A stretch of DNA of 64,000 bases from Pseudoduganella umbonata (GTDB lineage Bacteria; Pseudomonadota; Gammaproteobacteria; Burkholderiales; Burkholderiaceae_D), in NCBI RefSeq assembly GCF_014192225.1, contig NZ_JACHXS010000004.1:486740-550739 (forward strand). The letters are read 5' to 3'. Made by a program: the position numbers and the translations under genes. The notes under the pieces are model-generated. The model did no database searches and was not told where the DNA came from. It saw only the letters and a list, made by a program, of their open reading frames with translations. This document shows positions 49,601 to 58,901 of this stretch, one piece after another (the first letter of the stretch is position 1; each line of letters opens with the position of its first letter).

Positions 49601-50401
49601 AAGCCGACCGAGGCCGAGATCGACAAGGTGTGGGGCGCGCAGGTGCTGACGCCGTTCCGCCAGAACCTGGTGAACAAGTACCCGTTCTCGCTCGAATCCA
49701 GGCAGGAAGCCAGCAACGCCGAGATCGGCCAGGTGTTCGGCCCGCAGGGCGCGATCGCCAAATTCGTCGACACCACCATGGGCCCGCTCGTGGTACGGCG
49801 CGGCGATGCGCTCAGCGCCAGGACATGGGCCAACATGGGCGTCAACCTGTCGCCGGCGGTGCTGGCCAGCTTCCCCGGCTGGGTCGCGCCGCTGTCCGAA
49901 GGCGGCGTGGCCACCGCGGCGGCTACCGCCGCCGTCGAGCAGACCATGTTTGACCTGCAGGCGCTGAAGGCGATCGGCGCCAGCGAATTCACCATCGAGA
50001 TCGACGGCCAGGCACTGCGCTGGCGCGGCCAGGCGCAGCCGTGGGTGCACATGGTGTGGCCGAACGCGCGCGGCACGCCGGGGGCGCGCATCACTGCCAT
50101 CACGCCGCAGGGCAACGGCGTGGTGCTGCTCAACGAGCCGGGCGCGAATGGCCTGCGCAAGATGGTGGAGACGGCGTCGCGCGAGCGCGGCGACAACGGC
50201 GTGTTCCAGCTCAGCTGGAGCAACGCGGGCGTGACCGTGACCGCCAACCTGAAGATCGTCGGCACCACCAAGCCGGCCCCCGTCGTGGCGGCGGCACCCC
50301 AGCCGGGCCAGGGCTTCAAGCGCCTGCGCCTGCCTGAAACCATCATCGCTCCCGCCCCGGTGGTCTCGGCGGCGGCGGCAGCGGAAGGAGCAGCACAATG
50401 A
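46637..50401 (+). CDS. tssM: T6SS membrane-complex protein TssM (IcmF)
   Basis: The large inner-membrane subunit that forms the trans-envelope channel with TssJ and TssL. It is 1254 aa. Two N-terminal membrane helices (about 12-35 and 39-60) are followed by a cytoplasmic NTPase domain with Walker A GNPAAGKST (131-139) and IDTAGRY. A third helix near residue 440 (YAAFFAATAIAGLALGGWSW) leads into the long periplasmic part ending with the TssJ-binding C-terminal domain. The start is the ATG at 46637, since the TTG two codons upstream has no ribosome site. It overlaps tagF by ATGA. Confidence 0.95.
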   Translation: MIDTIWQFLTTRLSLTVAGYLALAALLWISTRLLGLPPAWAVGLFVLALAIGAALWAWRWWRNRHAAAELGDMLEQQAVAATPQANAAQRQEQEAIRQRMLDAIATIKGSKLGHLSGDAALYELPWYMVIGNPAAGKSTAIASSGLQFPFADSQIVQGVGGTRNCDWFFTTDGILIDTAGRYSVADEDRAEWFGFLSLLKKYRRKAPINGVIIAASVADLTGNRPEFVINLAKNLRQRVQELTEKLEVHAPVYVVFTKADLITGFSEFFQDAEGAERDRVWGATLPYHQNAGGQHVLDQFDSRFDELYEGLKDMSAANMSLQRRERMPPGVFTFPLEFSTIKAPLRSFIATLFEENPFQFKPVFRGFYFTSALQEGAPVSASSKRVAQRFDIRLQSQHHEEAHRQQGYFLLNLFRKVIFADKDLVAQYASPAKTRMRYAAFFAATAIAGLALGGWSWSYVNNRQLVANVEADLVHAARVQDKRLDLQSRFEALRILQDRIEQLESYRENRPLSLSLGLYQGDKLERKLREEYFSGVREVMLKPVGEALEGYLAEVNRNAALLQPEARTAAAPTVQAAAQQFKDSSPTSSEDAYNALKTYLMLADPARAEGAHLNDQLTRFWRGWLDANRGTMSREQMIRGAERIITFHLAQIQDTSWPRLEPKLALVDQTRESLKRVVRGMPARERVYADVKARAATRFPTMTVARIVGEQDKELVLGSYAIPGTFTREAWEGFVRDAFRDAANRELQSADWVLRTSAKDDLTLEGSPEQIQKSLVDLYKTEYAREWQRFLQGVTIRDLAGFDAAAAAMNRLGDPQISPIGKLVTVVYEQTSWDNPTLADAGIAQAQRGISAWFRETVLRQSPSRVNINIPAPGTAKNAALPLGPVGREFAGVARMVVARDNNASLMGGYMGHLSKLRSRFNTIRNQGDPGPGAKQLMQQTLDGNGSELADALKYVDEQMLTGMSDTQKQAVRALLVRPLMQSFAVIVKPTEAEIDKVWGAQVLTPFRQNLVNKYPFSLESRQEASNAEIGQVFGPQGAIAKFVDTTMGPLVVRRGDALSARTWANMGVNLSPAVLASFPGWVAPLSEGGVATAAATAAVEQTMFDLQALKAIGASEFTIEIDGQALRWRGQAQPWVHMVWPNARGTPGARITAITPQGNGVVLLNEPGANGLRKMVETASRERGDNGVFQLSWSNAGVTVTANLKIVGTTKPAPVVAAAPQPGQGFKRLRLPETIIAPAPVVSAAAAAEGAAQ

Positions 50402-51399
50402 GCACTTCAGCGAGCCGCACGGCCACCACCGCCGCCACCATCGGCTACTTCGGCAAGATTCCCGGCCGGGGCGACTTCGTCAAGGGCAGCGACAACCCGG
50501 CCCTGATCAAGCTGCTGGACGACTGGCTGGCCAGGGCCATGGACCTGATGAGCGCCGACGCGCGCTGGAAGCTGAGCTACGACGCCGTCGCCCCGCTCGA
50601 CTTCGCCATCATCGGCCCGCGCCGGCGCCATGCGATCGCCGGCCATATCGTGGCCAGCAGCGACCAGTCGCACCGGCGCTTCCCGTTCCTGATGATGAGC
50701 ACCATGGAAGTTCCCGACCCGGCCACCTTCGTGGGCGATGCGCCGCTGGTGCTGAACCGCCTGTGGAACCGGCTGGCGGCGCTCAGCCACAGCGTCGTCA
50801 GCGCGGCCGATCCGGGCGCGCCGCTGCAGGCCGCGGCCGGCCAGGCGGTCGAGCTGGACCTGCGGGCGGCCGCGTACGCCGCGGCCTTCGCCGATTTCCT
50901 CGAACTGCAGACCGTGGGCACCCTGCAGGCCCAGCTGGCCCAGGGCGGCTACGAAGGGTCGGTGCGCCAGATCCTCCTTGCGCTGGGCATGCTGCTGCAG
51001 CCGGTGATGGCGAGCAGCTCCAGCCGGCTGGAAAAAAGCCTGGTGCTGCCGCTGCCGGCCGACCCGATGTACCGCAGCCTGGCGGCGGCGTTCTGGATGC
51101 ACGTGGTCACGCCGTTCCTGGCGCGCGCCGATTTCGAGCTGGCGCTGTTCATCGCCCGGCTGGACGGGCGGCCGGCGCTGGTGCTGGGCTTTTCGGGCGC
51201 CTCGGCGCAGACGCTGCAGGCCATCATGGACCGGCAGGCGGGCCTGGAGCGCCATATCGCCTTCGATGAACTGGACTGGGTGGAAGACCAGGTCAACGAC
51301 GACTATGCGGTGAAAAAACTGTCCACCTACCTGGCCCAGCCCGGTCTGTCCCTCAAGGCCGCGCTCGACTCGCTGGGCACCGCCTTTATTGGAAGCTGA
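50398..51399 (+). CDS. tagF: T6SS accessory protein TagF
   Basis: A 333-aa cytoplasmic protein with the N-terminal TagF domain (IGYFGKIPGRGDFVKGS and RRFPFLMMSTM). In Pseudomonas, TagF restrains the T6SS post-translationally by acting on Fha. The C-terminal half carries an extended region of unknown role (DELDWVEDQVNDDYAVKKLS). The ATG overlaps the tssM stop, showing translational coupling. No ppkA, pppA or fha gene is present in the window, so a threonine-phosphorylation pathway cannot be confirmed here. Confidence 0.9.
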   Translation: MSTSASRTATTAATIGYFGKIPGRGDFVKGSDNPALIKLLDDWLARAMDLMSADARWKLSYDAVAPLDFAIIGPRRRHAIAGHIVASSDQSHRRFPFLMMSTMEVPDPATFVGDAPLVLNRLWNRLAALSHSVVSAADPGAPLQAAAGQAVELDLRAAAYAAAFADFLELQTVGTLQAQLAQGGYEGSVRQILLALGMLLQPVMASSSSRLEKSLVLPLPADPMYRSLAAAFWMHVVTPFLARADFELALFIARLDGRPALVLGFSGASAQTLQAIMDRQAGLERHIAFDELDWVEDQVNDDYAVKKLSTYLAQPGLSLKAALDSLGTAFIGS

Positions 51400-51401
51400 C
51401 G

Positions 51402-52178
51402 ATGTCAAGACTGATCCCCTTACTCTTCGCCGTTGCCGCCGGCACCGCTGCCGGCCCGGCCCTCGCGCAGACCGCCGCGCCCCAGCCCGGCCAGGTGAAC
51501 GTGGCCGGCACGGTGCCCGATGAAGCCACCAAGGCCGCCGTGCTGGCGCGCCTGCGCGAGATCTACGGCGCCGACCGCGTGGTCGACCAGGTCGACATCG
51601 GCCAGGTCGCCACGCCGGCCAACTGGAACGGCCATGTGCAGAAGCTGCTGACGCCCGACCTGAAGCAGATCAGCCGCGGCCAGCTCAAGATCGACGGCAC
51701 CACCGTCAGCCTGCGCGGCGAGGTGGCCAACGAGGCGCAGCGCCAGAAGATCGCCAGCGACGTGGCGACCAGCCTCAATCCGACCTACACCGTCAACAAC
51801 GGCTTGCGCGTCTCCAGCGCCGACCAGGGCATCCTCGACAGCACGCTGGCCAACCGCACCGTGGAATTCGAGAGCGGCAAGGCGACGCTGACGCCGGCCG
51901 GGCGCGCCATCCTCGACGAGATGCTGCGCGCCATGCTGAAACTGAAGCAGCGCAGGATCGAGATCATCGGCCATACCGACAACCAGGGCCTGCGCACCAC
52001 CAACCAGGGCCTGAGCCAGGCGCGCGCCGAGGCGGTCAAGGCCTACCTGTCGGCCAACGGCATTAATGGCGAGCTGCTGACCGCCTCGGGCCAGGGCGCC
52101 GACCGCCCGGTCGCCAGCAACGATACCCCCGAAGGGCGCGCGCGCAACCGCCGCATCGAATTCCGCATCGCGCAGTAA
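51402..52178 (+). CDS. OmpA-family envelope protein of the T6SS operon
   Basis: A 258-aa exported protein. Signal peptide to about residue 23 (AGPALAQ), a BON-like central region (QISRGQLKIDGTTVSLRGEV), and a C-terminal OmpA peptidoglycan-binding domain with IEIIGHTDNQGLRTTNQGLS and RARNRRIEFRI. It may anchor the T6SS membrane complex to the cell wall, like TagL-type proteins, but here as a separate periplasmic protein with no membrane helix beyond the signal. It is 2 bp after tagF. Confidence 0.88.
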   Translation: MSRLIPLLFAVAAGTAAGPALAQTAAPQPGQVNVAGTVPDEATKAAVLARLREIYGADRVVDQVDIGQVATPANWNGHVQKLLTPDLKQISRGQLKIDGTTVSLRGEVANEAQRQKIASDVATSLNPTYTVNNGLRVSSADQGILDSTLANRTVEFESGKATLTPAGRAILDEMLRAMLKLKQRRIEIIGHTDNQGLRTTNQGLSQARAEAVKAYLSANGINGELLTASGQGADRPVASNDTPEGRARNRRIEFRIAQ

Positions 52179-52208
52179 GCGCGGTCACGACGCATGAGGA
52201 ACCAAGCA

Positions 52209-53219
52209 ATGTTTTCAGCCGAGCAGTTACTCCAGCCGATCAGCCCGGACCAGCCGGCCGGCGCCGACCTGTCCTTCTCTCCGGAACTGGACGCCATCGC
52301 CCACGCGCGCACCTTCGACGATCCGTCGCTCGACCAGGGCGAATGGGTCACCGACCTGAAGGAAGCCGACTGGGAATTCGTGGTGCGCAGCTGCGCCAGC
52401 CTGCTGGAAACCTCCAGCAAGGACCTGCGCCTGGCCGCCTGGCTGACCGAGGCCGCCGCCAGGCAGCACGGAATGCGCGGCCTGGCCGAAGGCCTGCGCG
52501 TGCTGGGCGGGCTGCTGGAACGCTTCTGGGACCGGGGACTCTACCCGGAGGCGGACGACGGCGACCAGGAACGCCGCATCGGCACGCTGGGCTGGCTGCT
52601 GGGCCGCATCAAGCCGCTGGTGCGCGAGATGCCGATCACGGACGGCAGCGGCGGCGCGTGGTCGGCCATCGACTTCGAGAGCGCGCGCCGGCAAGGCGGC
52701 GACGAGCGCCGCATCGCCGAGCTGGATGCGGCGAAGCGCGGCACTTCGGCAGCGTTCCGCCGCGCCTTCGCCGCCGATACCCAGGCGTGCCTGGATGCGC
52801 TGCTGGACCTGGAGCGCGTGGCCGACCGGCGCCTGGGGCACGACGCGCCGGGCTTCGTCAGCGCGCGCGACGCCATCCGCGACATGCAGGACCTGGTACC
52901 CGCGCCGGCCGAGGATGCAGCGCCGGCCGCCGCGGGAAACGGCGCGGCGGTGGTCACCGGCGACGTGGCCGTGCCGGCTGCTGCACCGGCCGGTCCGCCG
53001 GGCGCCATCCACACGCGCCAGCAGGCCATCGCCCAGCTGCGCACGATCGCCGAATTCTTCCGCCGCACCGAGCCGCACAGCCCGGTCTCCTACTACGCCG
53101 AGAAAGCCGCCACCGCGGGCGAGCAGGACCTGCACACCTGGCTGCGCTCCGTGGTCAAGGACTCGGCTTCGCTGGCGCACATCGAGGAATTGCTGGGCGT
53201 GCAGCCGGATTCGAACTGA
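52209..53219 (+). CDS. tssA: T6SS baseplate and tail cap protein TssA
   Basis: A 336-aa cytoplasmic protein with the N-terminal ImpA domain (PISPDQPAGADLSFSPELDAI, WLTEAAARQHGMRGLAEGLR and RFWDRGLYPEADDGD). A variable Ala/Pro linker follows, then a C-terminal helical region (RTIAEFFRRTEPHSPVSYYAEKA). TssA primes and caps the growing sheath. GAGGAA 7 nt before the ATG at 52209 decides the start over an ATG five codons upstream. It ends the plus-strand operon and faces tssH. Confidence 0.92.
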   Translation: MFSAEQLLQPISPDQPAGADLSFSPELDAIAHARTFDDPSLDQGEWVTDLKEADWEFVVRSCASLLETSSKDLRLAAWLTEAAARQHGMRGLAEGLRVLGGLLERFWDRGLYPEADDGDQERRIGTLGWLLGRIKPLVREMPITDGSGGAWSAIDFESARRQGGDERRIAELDAAKRGTSAAFRRAFAADTQACLDALLDLERVADRRLGHDAPGFVSARDAIRDMQDLVPAPAEDAAPAAAGNGAAVVTGDVAVPAAAPAGPPGAIHTRQQAIAQLRTIAEFFRRTEPHSPVSYYAEKAATAGEQDLHTWLRSVVKDSASLAHIEELLGVQPDSN

Positions 53220-53229
53220 TGGATCCACC

Positions 53230-53257
53230 GGAAGGCGCTGCCGCGGCGGCGCCTTCC
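53230..53257. terminator. Shared hairpin between convergent tssA and tssH
   Basis: GGAAGGCGC pairs perfectly with GCGCCTTCC around a 10-nt GC-rich loop in the 42-bp gap between the two stop codons. There is no T-run, so it is a bidirectional stem that may slow or stop both transcripts. Confidence 0.65.
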
Positions 53258-53261
53258 TCGC

Positions 53262-55922
53262 TTACTCGATCGTGTAGGCGAACTGCCCCTGTTCGTCGGC
53301 GGTGACGGCGATGCGCGAAATGCCGGCGCCGTCGGCCATCCGGCCCAGCACCGACTCGGCCACTTCCGGCAGCAGCGTGCCGTTGAGGATATTGTCGACG
53401 TTGCGGGCGCCCGAATCGACTTCGGTGCAGCGCGCCAGCACGGCTTCGACCAGCGCCTCGTCGTACGAGAACGCGGCCTTGTGGTTGACGGCGATGCGCC
53501 GGGCGATCCGGCCCAGCTTCAGTTCGATGATCTCGACCAGCACTTCGTCCGGCAGCGGGTAGTACGGAATCACCTTCAGGCGGCCTAGGAAGGCCGGCTT
53601 GAACTGCTTCATCAGCTGCGGGCGGATCAGCTCTTCCAGCTCGCCCGGTGCCGGCACCTCTTCCTCGCTCTTGTTCAGGCAGGCCTGCATCATCGTGCTC
53701 GACGCCACGTTCGAGGTCAGGATGATGATGGTGTTGCGGAAGTCGATCTCGCGCCCTTCGGCGTCGTCCATCACGCCCTTGTCGAAGACCTGGAAGAACA
53801 GCTCCAGCACGTCCGGGTGGGCCTTTTCCACTTCATCGAGCAGCACCACGCTGTACGGATTGCGGCGCACGGCTTCGGTCAGCACGCCGCCTTCGCCATA
53901 GCCCACGTAGCCGGGCGGCGAGCCTTTCAGGCCGGAGACGCTGTGCGCTTCCTGGTATTCGCTCATGTTGATGGTGACGAGCTTGCGTTCGCCGCCGTAC
54001 AGCACGTCGGCCAGCGCCAGCGCGGTTTCCGTCTTGCCGATGCCGGACGGGCCGACGAACAGGAACACGCCCTTCGGCTTGTTCGGATCGTCCAGGTTGG
54101 CGCGGGCGGTACGCACGCGCTGTGCCACCGCTTCGATCGCGTGCGGCTGGCCCAGCACGCGTTCTTCCAGCAGGTCCTTCAGGTTCAGCACCGTCCTGAT
54201 TTCGTCCTTGACCATTTTGCCGAGCGGGATGCCGGTCCAGCCGGCGACGATCTCGGCCACCACGTGGCCATCGACCTGGACCGGCACCATCGGCGTCTCG
54301 CCCTGCAGCGCGCGCAGTTCGGCCACCAGCGCCTGCACGTCGTTGCCGGCGCTGGCATTGCCCTCGCCCGCTTCTTCCAGCGAGCGGCGGCCCTGCATGA
54401 TGCGTTCGGTCAGCGCCTTTTCCTTTTCCCAGCGGGCGCCCAGGCCCGCATGCTCGTCCGCCGCGGCGGCGCGGGCTTCTTCCAGTTCGGCCAGGCGCGC
54501 GGCGTGGCCGCTGCCGGAGCTCTGCTCGCGTTTCAGCGCGGCGGCTTCGGCGTCGATGCGCTCCAGCTTGCGCGCCAGGTTCTCGATCAGGGCCGGCGTG
54601 GCGTTCTGGCCCAGCGCCACCTTGGCGCAGGCGGTATCGAGCACGCTGATGGCCTTGTCCGGCAGCTGGCGGCCGCTGATGTAGCGGTGCGACAGGCGTA
54701 CCGCTTCCGTGATCGCTTCGTCGTAGACGCGCACGCCGAAATGCTTCTCCATCAGCGGCGCCATGCCGCGCAGCATGGCGCAGGCCAGCTCCTCGCTCGG
54801 CTCTTCCACCTTGATGACCTGGAAGCGCCGCGCCAGCGCCGCATCCTTTTCAAAATACTTTTTGTATTCGCTCCACGTGGTGGCGGCGATGGTGCGCAGC
54901 TCGCCGCGCGCCAGCGCCGGTTTCAGCAGGTTGGCGGCATCGTTCTGGCCTGCCTGGCCGCCCGCGCCGATCATCGTGTGCGCCTCGTCGATGAACAGGA
55001 TGATCGCGTGCGGGCTCTTTTTGACTTCGTCGATGACGTTCTTCAGGCGGTTCTCGAATTCGCCCTTGACCGACGCGCCGGCCTGCAGCAGGCCCATGTC
55101 CAGCGTGTGGATCTCGACGCCTTTCAGCACGTCCGGCACGTCGCCGGTGGCGATGCGCAGCGCCAGGCCCTCGACCACGGCGGTCTTGCCCACGCCGGCC
55201 TCGCCGGTCAGGATCGGATTGTTCTGGCGGCGGCGCATCAGGATGTCGATCGCCTGGCGGATCTCCGTATCGCGGCCGATCACCGGATCGACCTTGCCGT
55301 CGCGCGCGCGCTGCGTGAGGTTGGTGGTGAACTGGTCCAGCGCCGGCGTCTTCGACGGCGTGGTGGCGGACAGCTCGCCCACCGGGTCGCTGCCTTGCTG
55401 CTGCGCCGCTGCCGTGGCCTGGGTCTGCGGCGGCGCGGCTTCCTGCGAGCCGGCGGCGATCTTGTCGAGGTTGTGCTTGATCTGGTCGACGTCGAACCTG
55501 TCGAACAGCTTCGAGCCGCGGTAGGCCAGCTGGGACAGCTCGGCATCCGTCAGCAGCGCCTGCAGCAGGTGGCCGCTGCGGATCCCGGCCGGCCGGCCGT
55601 CGGGAATGTCGAGCGAGGCGATCAGCCAGGCATGCTCGAACAGTTTCGGCAGGCGCGCGGAAAACACCGGCGTACGCGCGTTGCCGCTCTTGAAGCGCGC
55701 CACCTCGGCCTGCAGGTCCGCCTCCAGCATGCCGGCACTGATGCCGCTCTGGCGGGCGATGATGGCGAAGTCGCTTTTGGGCTGCTCCAGCAGGGCCAGG
55801 AACAGGTGTTCCAGGTCGACTTCGAACTGGCCGAGCGACACGCACAGGCCGGCGGCCCGGGTGGCGGCCGTGCGGCAGGTGTCGTTCAGCTTACCGATCA
55901 GCGTCTTGAGGTTCAGGCTCAT
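53262..55922 (-). CDS. tssH: T6SS disassembly ATPase TssH (ClpV)
   Basis: A hexameric AAA+ ATPase that recycles contracted TssBC sheaths. It is 886 aa. The N-domain (LEHLFLALLEQPKSDFAIIA) binds the TssC N-terminal helix. The first AAA domain has GEAGVGKT and LFIDEAHTMIGAGG. The coiled-coil middle region follows, and the second AAA domain has GPSGIGKTETALALADVLYG. A ClpV-type C-terminus closes the protein. It is the last gene of the minus-strand operon, 72 bp after tssG. Confidence 0.96.
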   Translation of the reverse strand: MSLNLKTLIGKLNDTCRTAATRAAGLCVSLGQFEVDLEHLFLALLEQPKSDFAIIARQSGISAGMLEADLQAEVARFKSGNARTPVFSARLPKLFEHAWLIASLDIPDGRPAGIRSGHLLQALLTDAELSQLAYRGSKLFDRFDVDQIKHNLDKIAAGSQEAAPPQTQATAAAQQQGSDPVGELSATTPSKTPALDQFTTNLTQRARDGKVDPVIGRDTEIRQAIDILMRRRQNNPILTGEAGVGKTAVVEGLALRIATGDVPDVLKGVEIHTLDMGLLQAGASVKGEFENRLKNVIDEVKKSPHAIILFIDEAHTMIGAGGQAGQNDAANLLKPALARGELRTIAATTWSEYKKYFEKDAALARRFQVIKVEEPSEELACAMLRGMAPLMEKHFGVRVYDEAITEAVRLSHRYISGRQLPDKAISVLDTACAKVALGQNATPALIENLARKLERIDAEAAALKREQSSGSGHAARLAELEEARAAAADEHAGLGARWEKEKALTERIMQGRRSLEEAGEGNASAGNDVQALVAELRALQGETPMVPVQVDGHVVAEIVAGWTGIPLGKMVKDEIRTVLNLKDLLEERVLGQPHAIEAVAQRVRTARANLDDPNKPKGVFLFVGPSGIGKTETALALADVLYGGERKLVTINMSEYQEAHSVSGLKGSPPGYVGYGEGGVLTEAVRRNPYSVVLLDEVEKAHPDVLELFFQVFDKGVMDDAEGREIDFRNTIIILTSNVASSTMMQACLNKSEEEVPAPGELEELIRPQLMKQFKPAFLGRLKVIPYYPLPDEVLVEIIELKLGRIARRIAVNHKAAFSYDEALVEAVLARCTEVDSGARNVDNILNGTLLPEVAESVLGRMADGAGISRIAVTADEQGQFAYTIE

Positions 55923-55994
55923 GCAGGTGGTCCCTTGTCAGGTCAGGTGTTGATGTAAATGTCATTGCAATGTCGTAGAGGCGGTCAGGCGCGG

Positions 55995-57092
55995 TCACAG
56001 CGCGTGCACGTCGTAGCGCACGTCGTCGCGGTCGCGCGCCGCGCCGCCGGTGACCAGGAACGTATCCCAGCCCAGCCGCCCGCCGCTGCGCGAATCCGAC
56101 AGCGAGGCCCCTTCCACTTCGCGCGCGCACAGCACCAGCTGCACCTCGTATTCGAGGGACACGCCGGTCATCATCGACAGCATGCTGGCCAGCGCGCGGG
56201 CCGCCTTCCCGCCGGGCAGGAAGGATTCGAAACGCGCGTGCTCGAGCGGGCCGATGACGAGGCGCAGGCGCAGGTCGCGCTGCCACACGCGCGCGCCGGC
56301 CATGGCGCCCGCGCCCAGCATGGCATTGGCCATGCCGAGCCGGCACTGCTGCTCCTCGGGCATCTCGTACCAGCGCCCGATGAACTGCTCGGTCTTCACC
56401 GGCACGTCGAAGTACTCGGACAGCACGCGCGCGATCTGCACGCTCGACGCCGGCCGGTGGCGCATCGCGGTGGCGAAATAGGCCACCGATTCGTCCAGCA
56501 GGCCGCCATGCTCGCCGTCGGCGAAGCGGCGCCGCAGCGACGGCTGGCCGACGCCGGCCAGCGACAGCAGCAGCGGCAGGAAGCCGTCCTTGCCGTCGAC
56601 CTGGTACTTCAGCTCCAGCCGGTACTTGCGCCACGCTTCGTAGAACAGCGCCAGCGAGCGGTTCGAAAAAGTGTCCAGGAAGGCGCGCGGGCCGTCGTCG
56701 CGCGTGGTGATCACGTGCGCGGCGATGCGTTCCGTGTAGTGCGCCGGCAGCGCACCCGTGCCGCCCAGCAGGCCCATGAAGGCCGGCGTGATGCGCACGT
56801 AGCGCAGCGTGGCGTCCTGCAGCGCCGCGCCGAGCGAATCCCGGTCCAGGCCGACCTTCGTTCCGGGCTCGCGCGGCTCGGCGTGGATGGCCTCCAGCTC
56901 GCTGGCGGGGAACGCCAGCGAAGTCGAGTTCGTGAAGCGCAGGAAGTTGGCGACCGCCCCCTCGCGCATCCGGCCGTGGCGCTTCAGCCATAGCTCGAGC
57001 ATCCGCACCGCCTGGAAGTACTCGAAGCGGTGCGGATGCGCGAACAGGCGTTCGATTACAGCAGGCTCAAATCGCCGCTGCGCGGGCTGCAT
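55995..57092 (-). CDS. tssG: T6SS baseplate protein TssG
   Basis: A 365-aa cytoplasmic baseplate subunit. The N-terminus FAHPHRFEYFQAVRMLELWL is the family hallmark, and FTNSTSLAFPASELEAI, TPAFMGLLGGTGALPAHYTE and RLGWDTFLVTGG follow in order. The start MQPAQRRFEPAVIERL lies inside the end of tssF, so the genes overlap by 37 bp. The frame is open much further upstream, but that is tssF in another frame. Confidence 0.94.
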   Translation of the reverse strand: MQPAQRRFEPAVIERLFAHPHRFEYFQAVRMLELWLKRHGRMREGAVANFLRFTNSTSLAFPASELEAIHAEPREPGTKVGLDRDSLGAALQDATLRYVRITPAFMGLLGGTGALPAHYTERIAAHVITTRDDGPRAFLDTFSNRSLALFYEAWRKYRLELKYQVDGKDGFLPLLLSLAGVGQPSLRRRFADGEHGGLLDESVAYFATAMRHRPASSVQIARVLSEYFDVPVKTEQFIGRWYEMPEEQQCRLGMANAMLGAGAMAGARVWQRDLRLRLVIGPLEHARFESFLPGGKAARALASMLSMMTGVSLEYEVQLVLCAREVEGASLSDSRSGGRLGWDTFLVTGGAARDRDDVRYDVHAL

Positions 57093-58900
57093 TTCAATAA
57101 TTCTTCTCCATTCTTGGACGATACGATGACGAGTCGGGTAAAGCTGTTGGCATGCACGTACAGGCCGAGGAAGCGCTCGATCACGTGGGCGAAGGCATGG
57201 ATGCCGCTGCCCACGAAGGCTTCCTCGTCCACCGTCAGGCGCACTTCCATGCCGCGCACCAGGCAGGCGAACGGGTTGCCGGGCAGCCAGGCATTGGCCG
57301 GCTTGTGCGCCACCTGCGCGATGCCGCCGATCTGGCGCTGCGAGGCCGGCGAGCGCGGCAGGTCGTACATGGCCAGCATTTCGCGGAACGCTTCGACGCC
57401 GCCGTCGGCCAGCGACAGGTGGTTCAGCGACAGGTGCGAGATCAGGCGCCAGTGGGCGCCGGCGCCGCGCGCGAAGTGCTGCGACGGGGTGGGCTTGCGC
57501 AGGAAGCCGATGGCGGACACGCGCGCCCCGCCTTCCATGAACAGGTCGCCGCCCGGCAGGCCATAGGTGAGCGTGGCCGGCAGGTTGCCGTTGGTGCAAG
57601 TCAGTTCCAGGCTCAGCGTATCGGTCTCGATCGCGGCGGGATCGAAGTCGATGTCGACGATCGACACCTCGGTACCGTAGCCGGGATGCTTGCCGGCCAG
57701 GTCCTGGTCGCGCCGCATGACCCAGTAGTGGCCGTCCTTTTCCGGCGTCTGGCCGTGGCGCAGCGAGTAGAACGGCCGGAATTCGATCACGGATTCGCCC
57801 TCCGGCGTCTGGCGCACCAGCTTGACCGAGTCGATCGCATGGACTTCGTAGGCAAACGCGCGGCGCGCATCGGCCAGCACCGGGTAGCTGGCCCTGGTGT
57901 GGGTCACGCGGATCGGTTCGCCGCGCTTCTTGAACAGGTTGACCACCGGCGTGCAGCCCAGCAGCAGGTTGTTGGTCGACAGGCTGCCCAGCATGCGGGC
58001 GGTATCGGAATCGGTGCGCAGGCCGGACAGGCCCAGGTGCAGGGTCAGTTCGCGCACGCCCGAAGGAATCAGCGCCGTCAGCGCGGCAACGTCGATGTCG
58101 ACGAAATTGAATTTTTCGGGGAAGCAGAAATACTCGGTGAGCAGGCGGTAGGCGGTATGCGAACGCGCCGAAAAATCGATCAGCGCGTCTTCTTCTTCGA
58201 AGCCGGCGGCGGCCAGCGGCACGGCGCCCAGCGGAATCCAGCGGCCGCTGCGGCCCTCTTCCACGTAAGCGGACAGCGTGCGCATGAACAGCGCATCGCG
58301 CAGCGCGGCGCAGAACGACGGCTCGCCGTCGAGGAACACGCGCAGCTTGCCGAGCTTGAGCTGGCCCAGCGACACCTGGCCGGCCGTGGCGGACAGGGTG
58401 ATGCTGATGCCGGAGGTAACGCCGGCCGGCAGGCGCACCGTGTCGGGCGCGTCGATGATCGGCGCGAACACCGCCCGGGTCAGCGCGACCGGCGCGATCG
58501 TCACCGGATAGGCGGTGCGGAAGGTGCAGGTGGCGCCCTTCGTCTTGCGGGTGGCCAGCCGGGTACCGCGCGGGATCTCGGACACACCCGTCAGCTGCGC
58601 GGCATGGCTGGCGTAATCCATGCGCACGATCGAGCACGATGGAAAAGGCCGCAGGTAGTGCGGGTACAGCACCTCGAACAGCGCCTCGGTGAACTGCGGG
58701 TAATCGTCGTCGAGCCGCTTGGCGATGCGCGAGTTGAGCAGCGCATACGCCTGGATCATGCGCTCGATATGGGGATCTTCGCAGACCTCGCCGCCGATCA
58801 GCAGGCGGCCGGCGATCTTCGGGTAACGCTCGGAGAATTCGCGCGAATAGCGGCGCAGGAATCCCAGCTCGCGTTCGTAATACGGAAGTAACTGTTCCAA
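57056..58900 (-). CDS. tssF: T6SS baseplate protein TssF
   Basis: A 614-aa baseplate wedge subunit. It begins with the typical LLPYYERELGFLRRYSREFSERYPKIAGRL, and the ending NGEELLKCSPRSGDLSLL is the usual TssF C-terminus. The start is a TTG with AGGAG 6 nt upstream. The nearby ATG is in another frame. The stop lies 37 bp inside tssG. It begins 1 bp after the tssE stop. Confidence 0.94.
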   Translation of the reverse strand: MEQLLPYYERELGFLRRYSREFSERYPKIAGRLLIGGEVCEDPHIERMIQAYALLNSRIAKRLDDDYPQFTEALFEVLYPHYLRPFPSCSIVRMDYASHAAQLTGVSEIPRGTRLATRKTKGATCTFRTAYPVTIAPVALTRAVFAPIIDAPDTVRLPAGVTSGISITLSATAGQVSLGQLKLGKLRVFLDGEPSFCAALRDALFMRTLSAYVEEGRSGRWIPLGAVPLAAAGFEEEDALIDFSARSHTAYRLLTEYFCFPEKFNFVDIDVAALTALIPSGVRELTLHLGLSGLRTDSDTARMLGSLSTNNLLLGCTPVVNLFKKRGEPIRVTHTRASYPVLADARRAFAYEVHAIDSVKLVRQTPEGESVIEFRPFYSLRHGQTPEKDGHYWVMRRDQDLAGKHPGYGTEVSIVDIDFDPAAIETDTLSLELTCTNGNLPATLTYGLPGGDLFMEGGARVSAIGFLRKPTPSQHFARGAGAHWRLISHLSLNHLSLADGGVEAFREMLAMYDLPRSPASQRQIGGIAQVAHKPANAWLPGNPFACLVRGMEVRLTVDEEAFVGSGIHAFAHVIERFLGLYVHANSFTRLVIVSSKNGEELLKCSPRSGDLSLL

Positions 58901-58901
58901 C

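Noticed and set aside
46622..50398. 1258-codon open frame on the minus strand
   Set aside because: It is the mirror of tssM, which has Walker motifs, membrane helices and coupling to tagF. The antisense product is His/Arg/Ala-rich without any domain.
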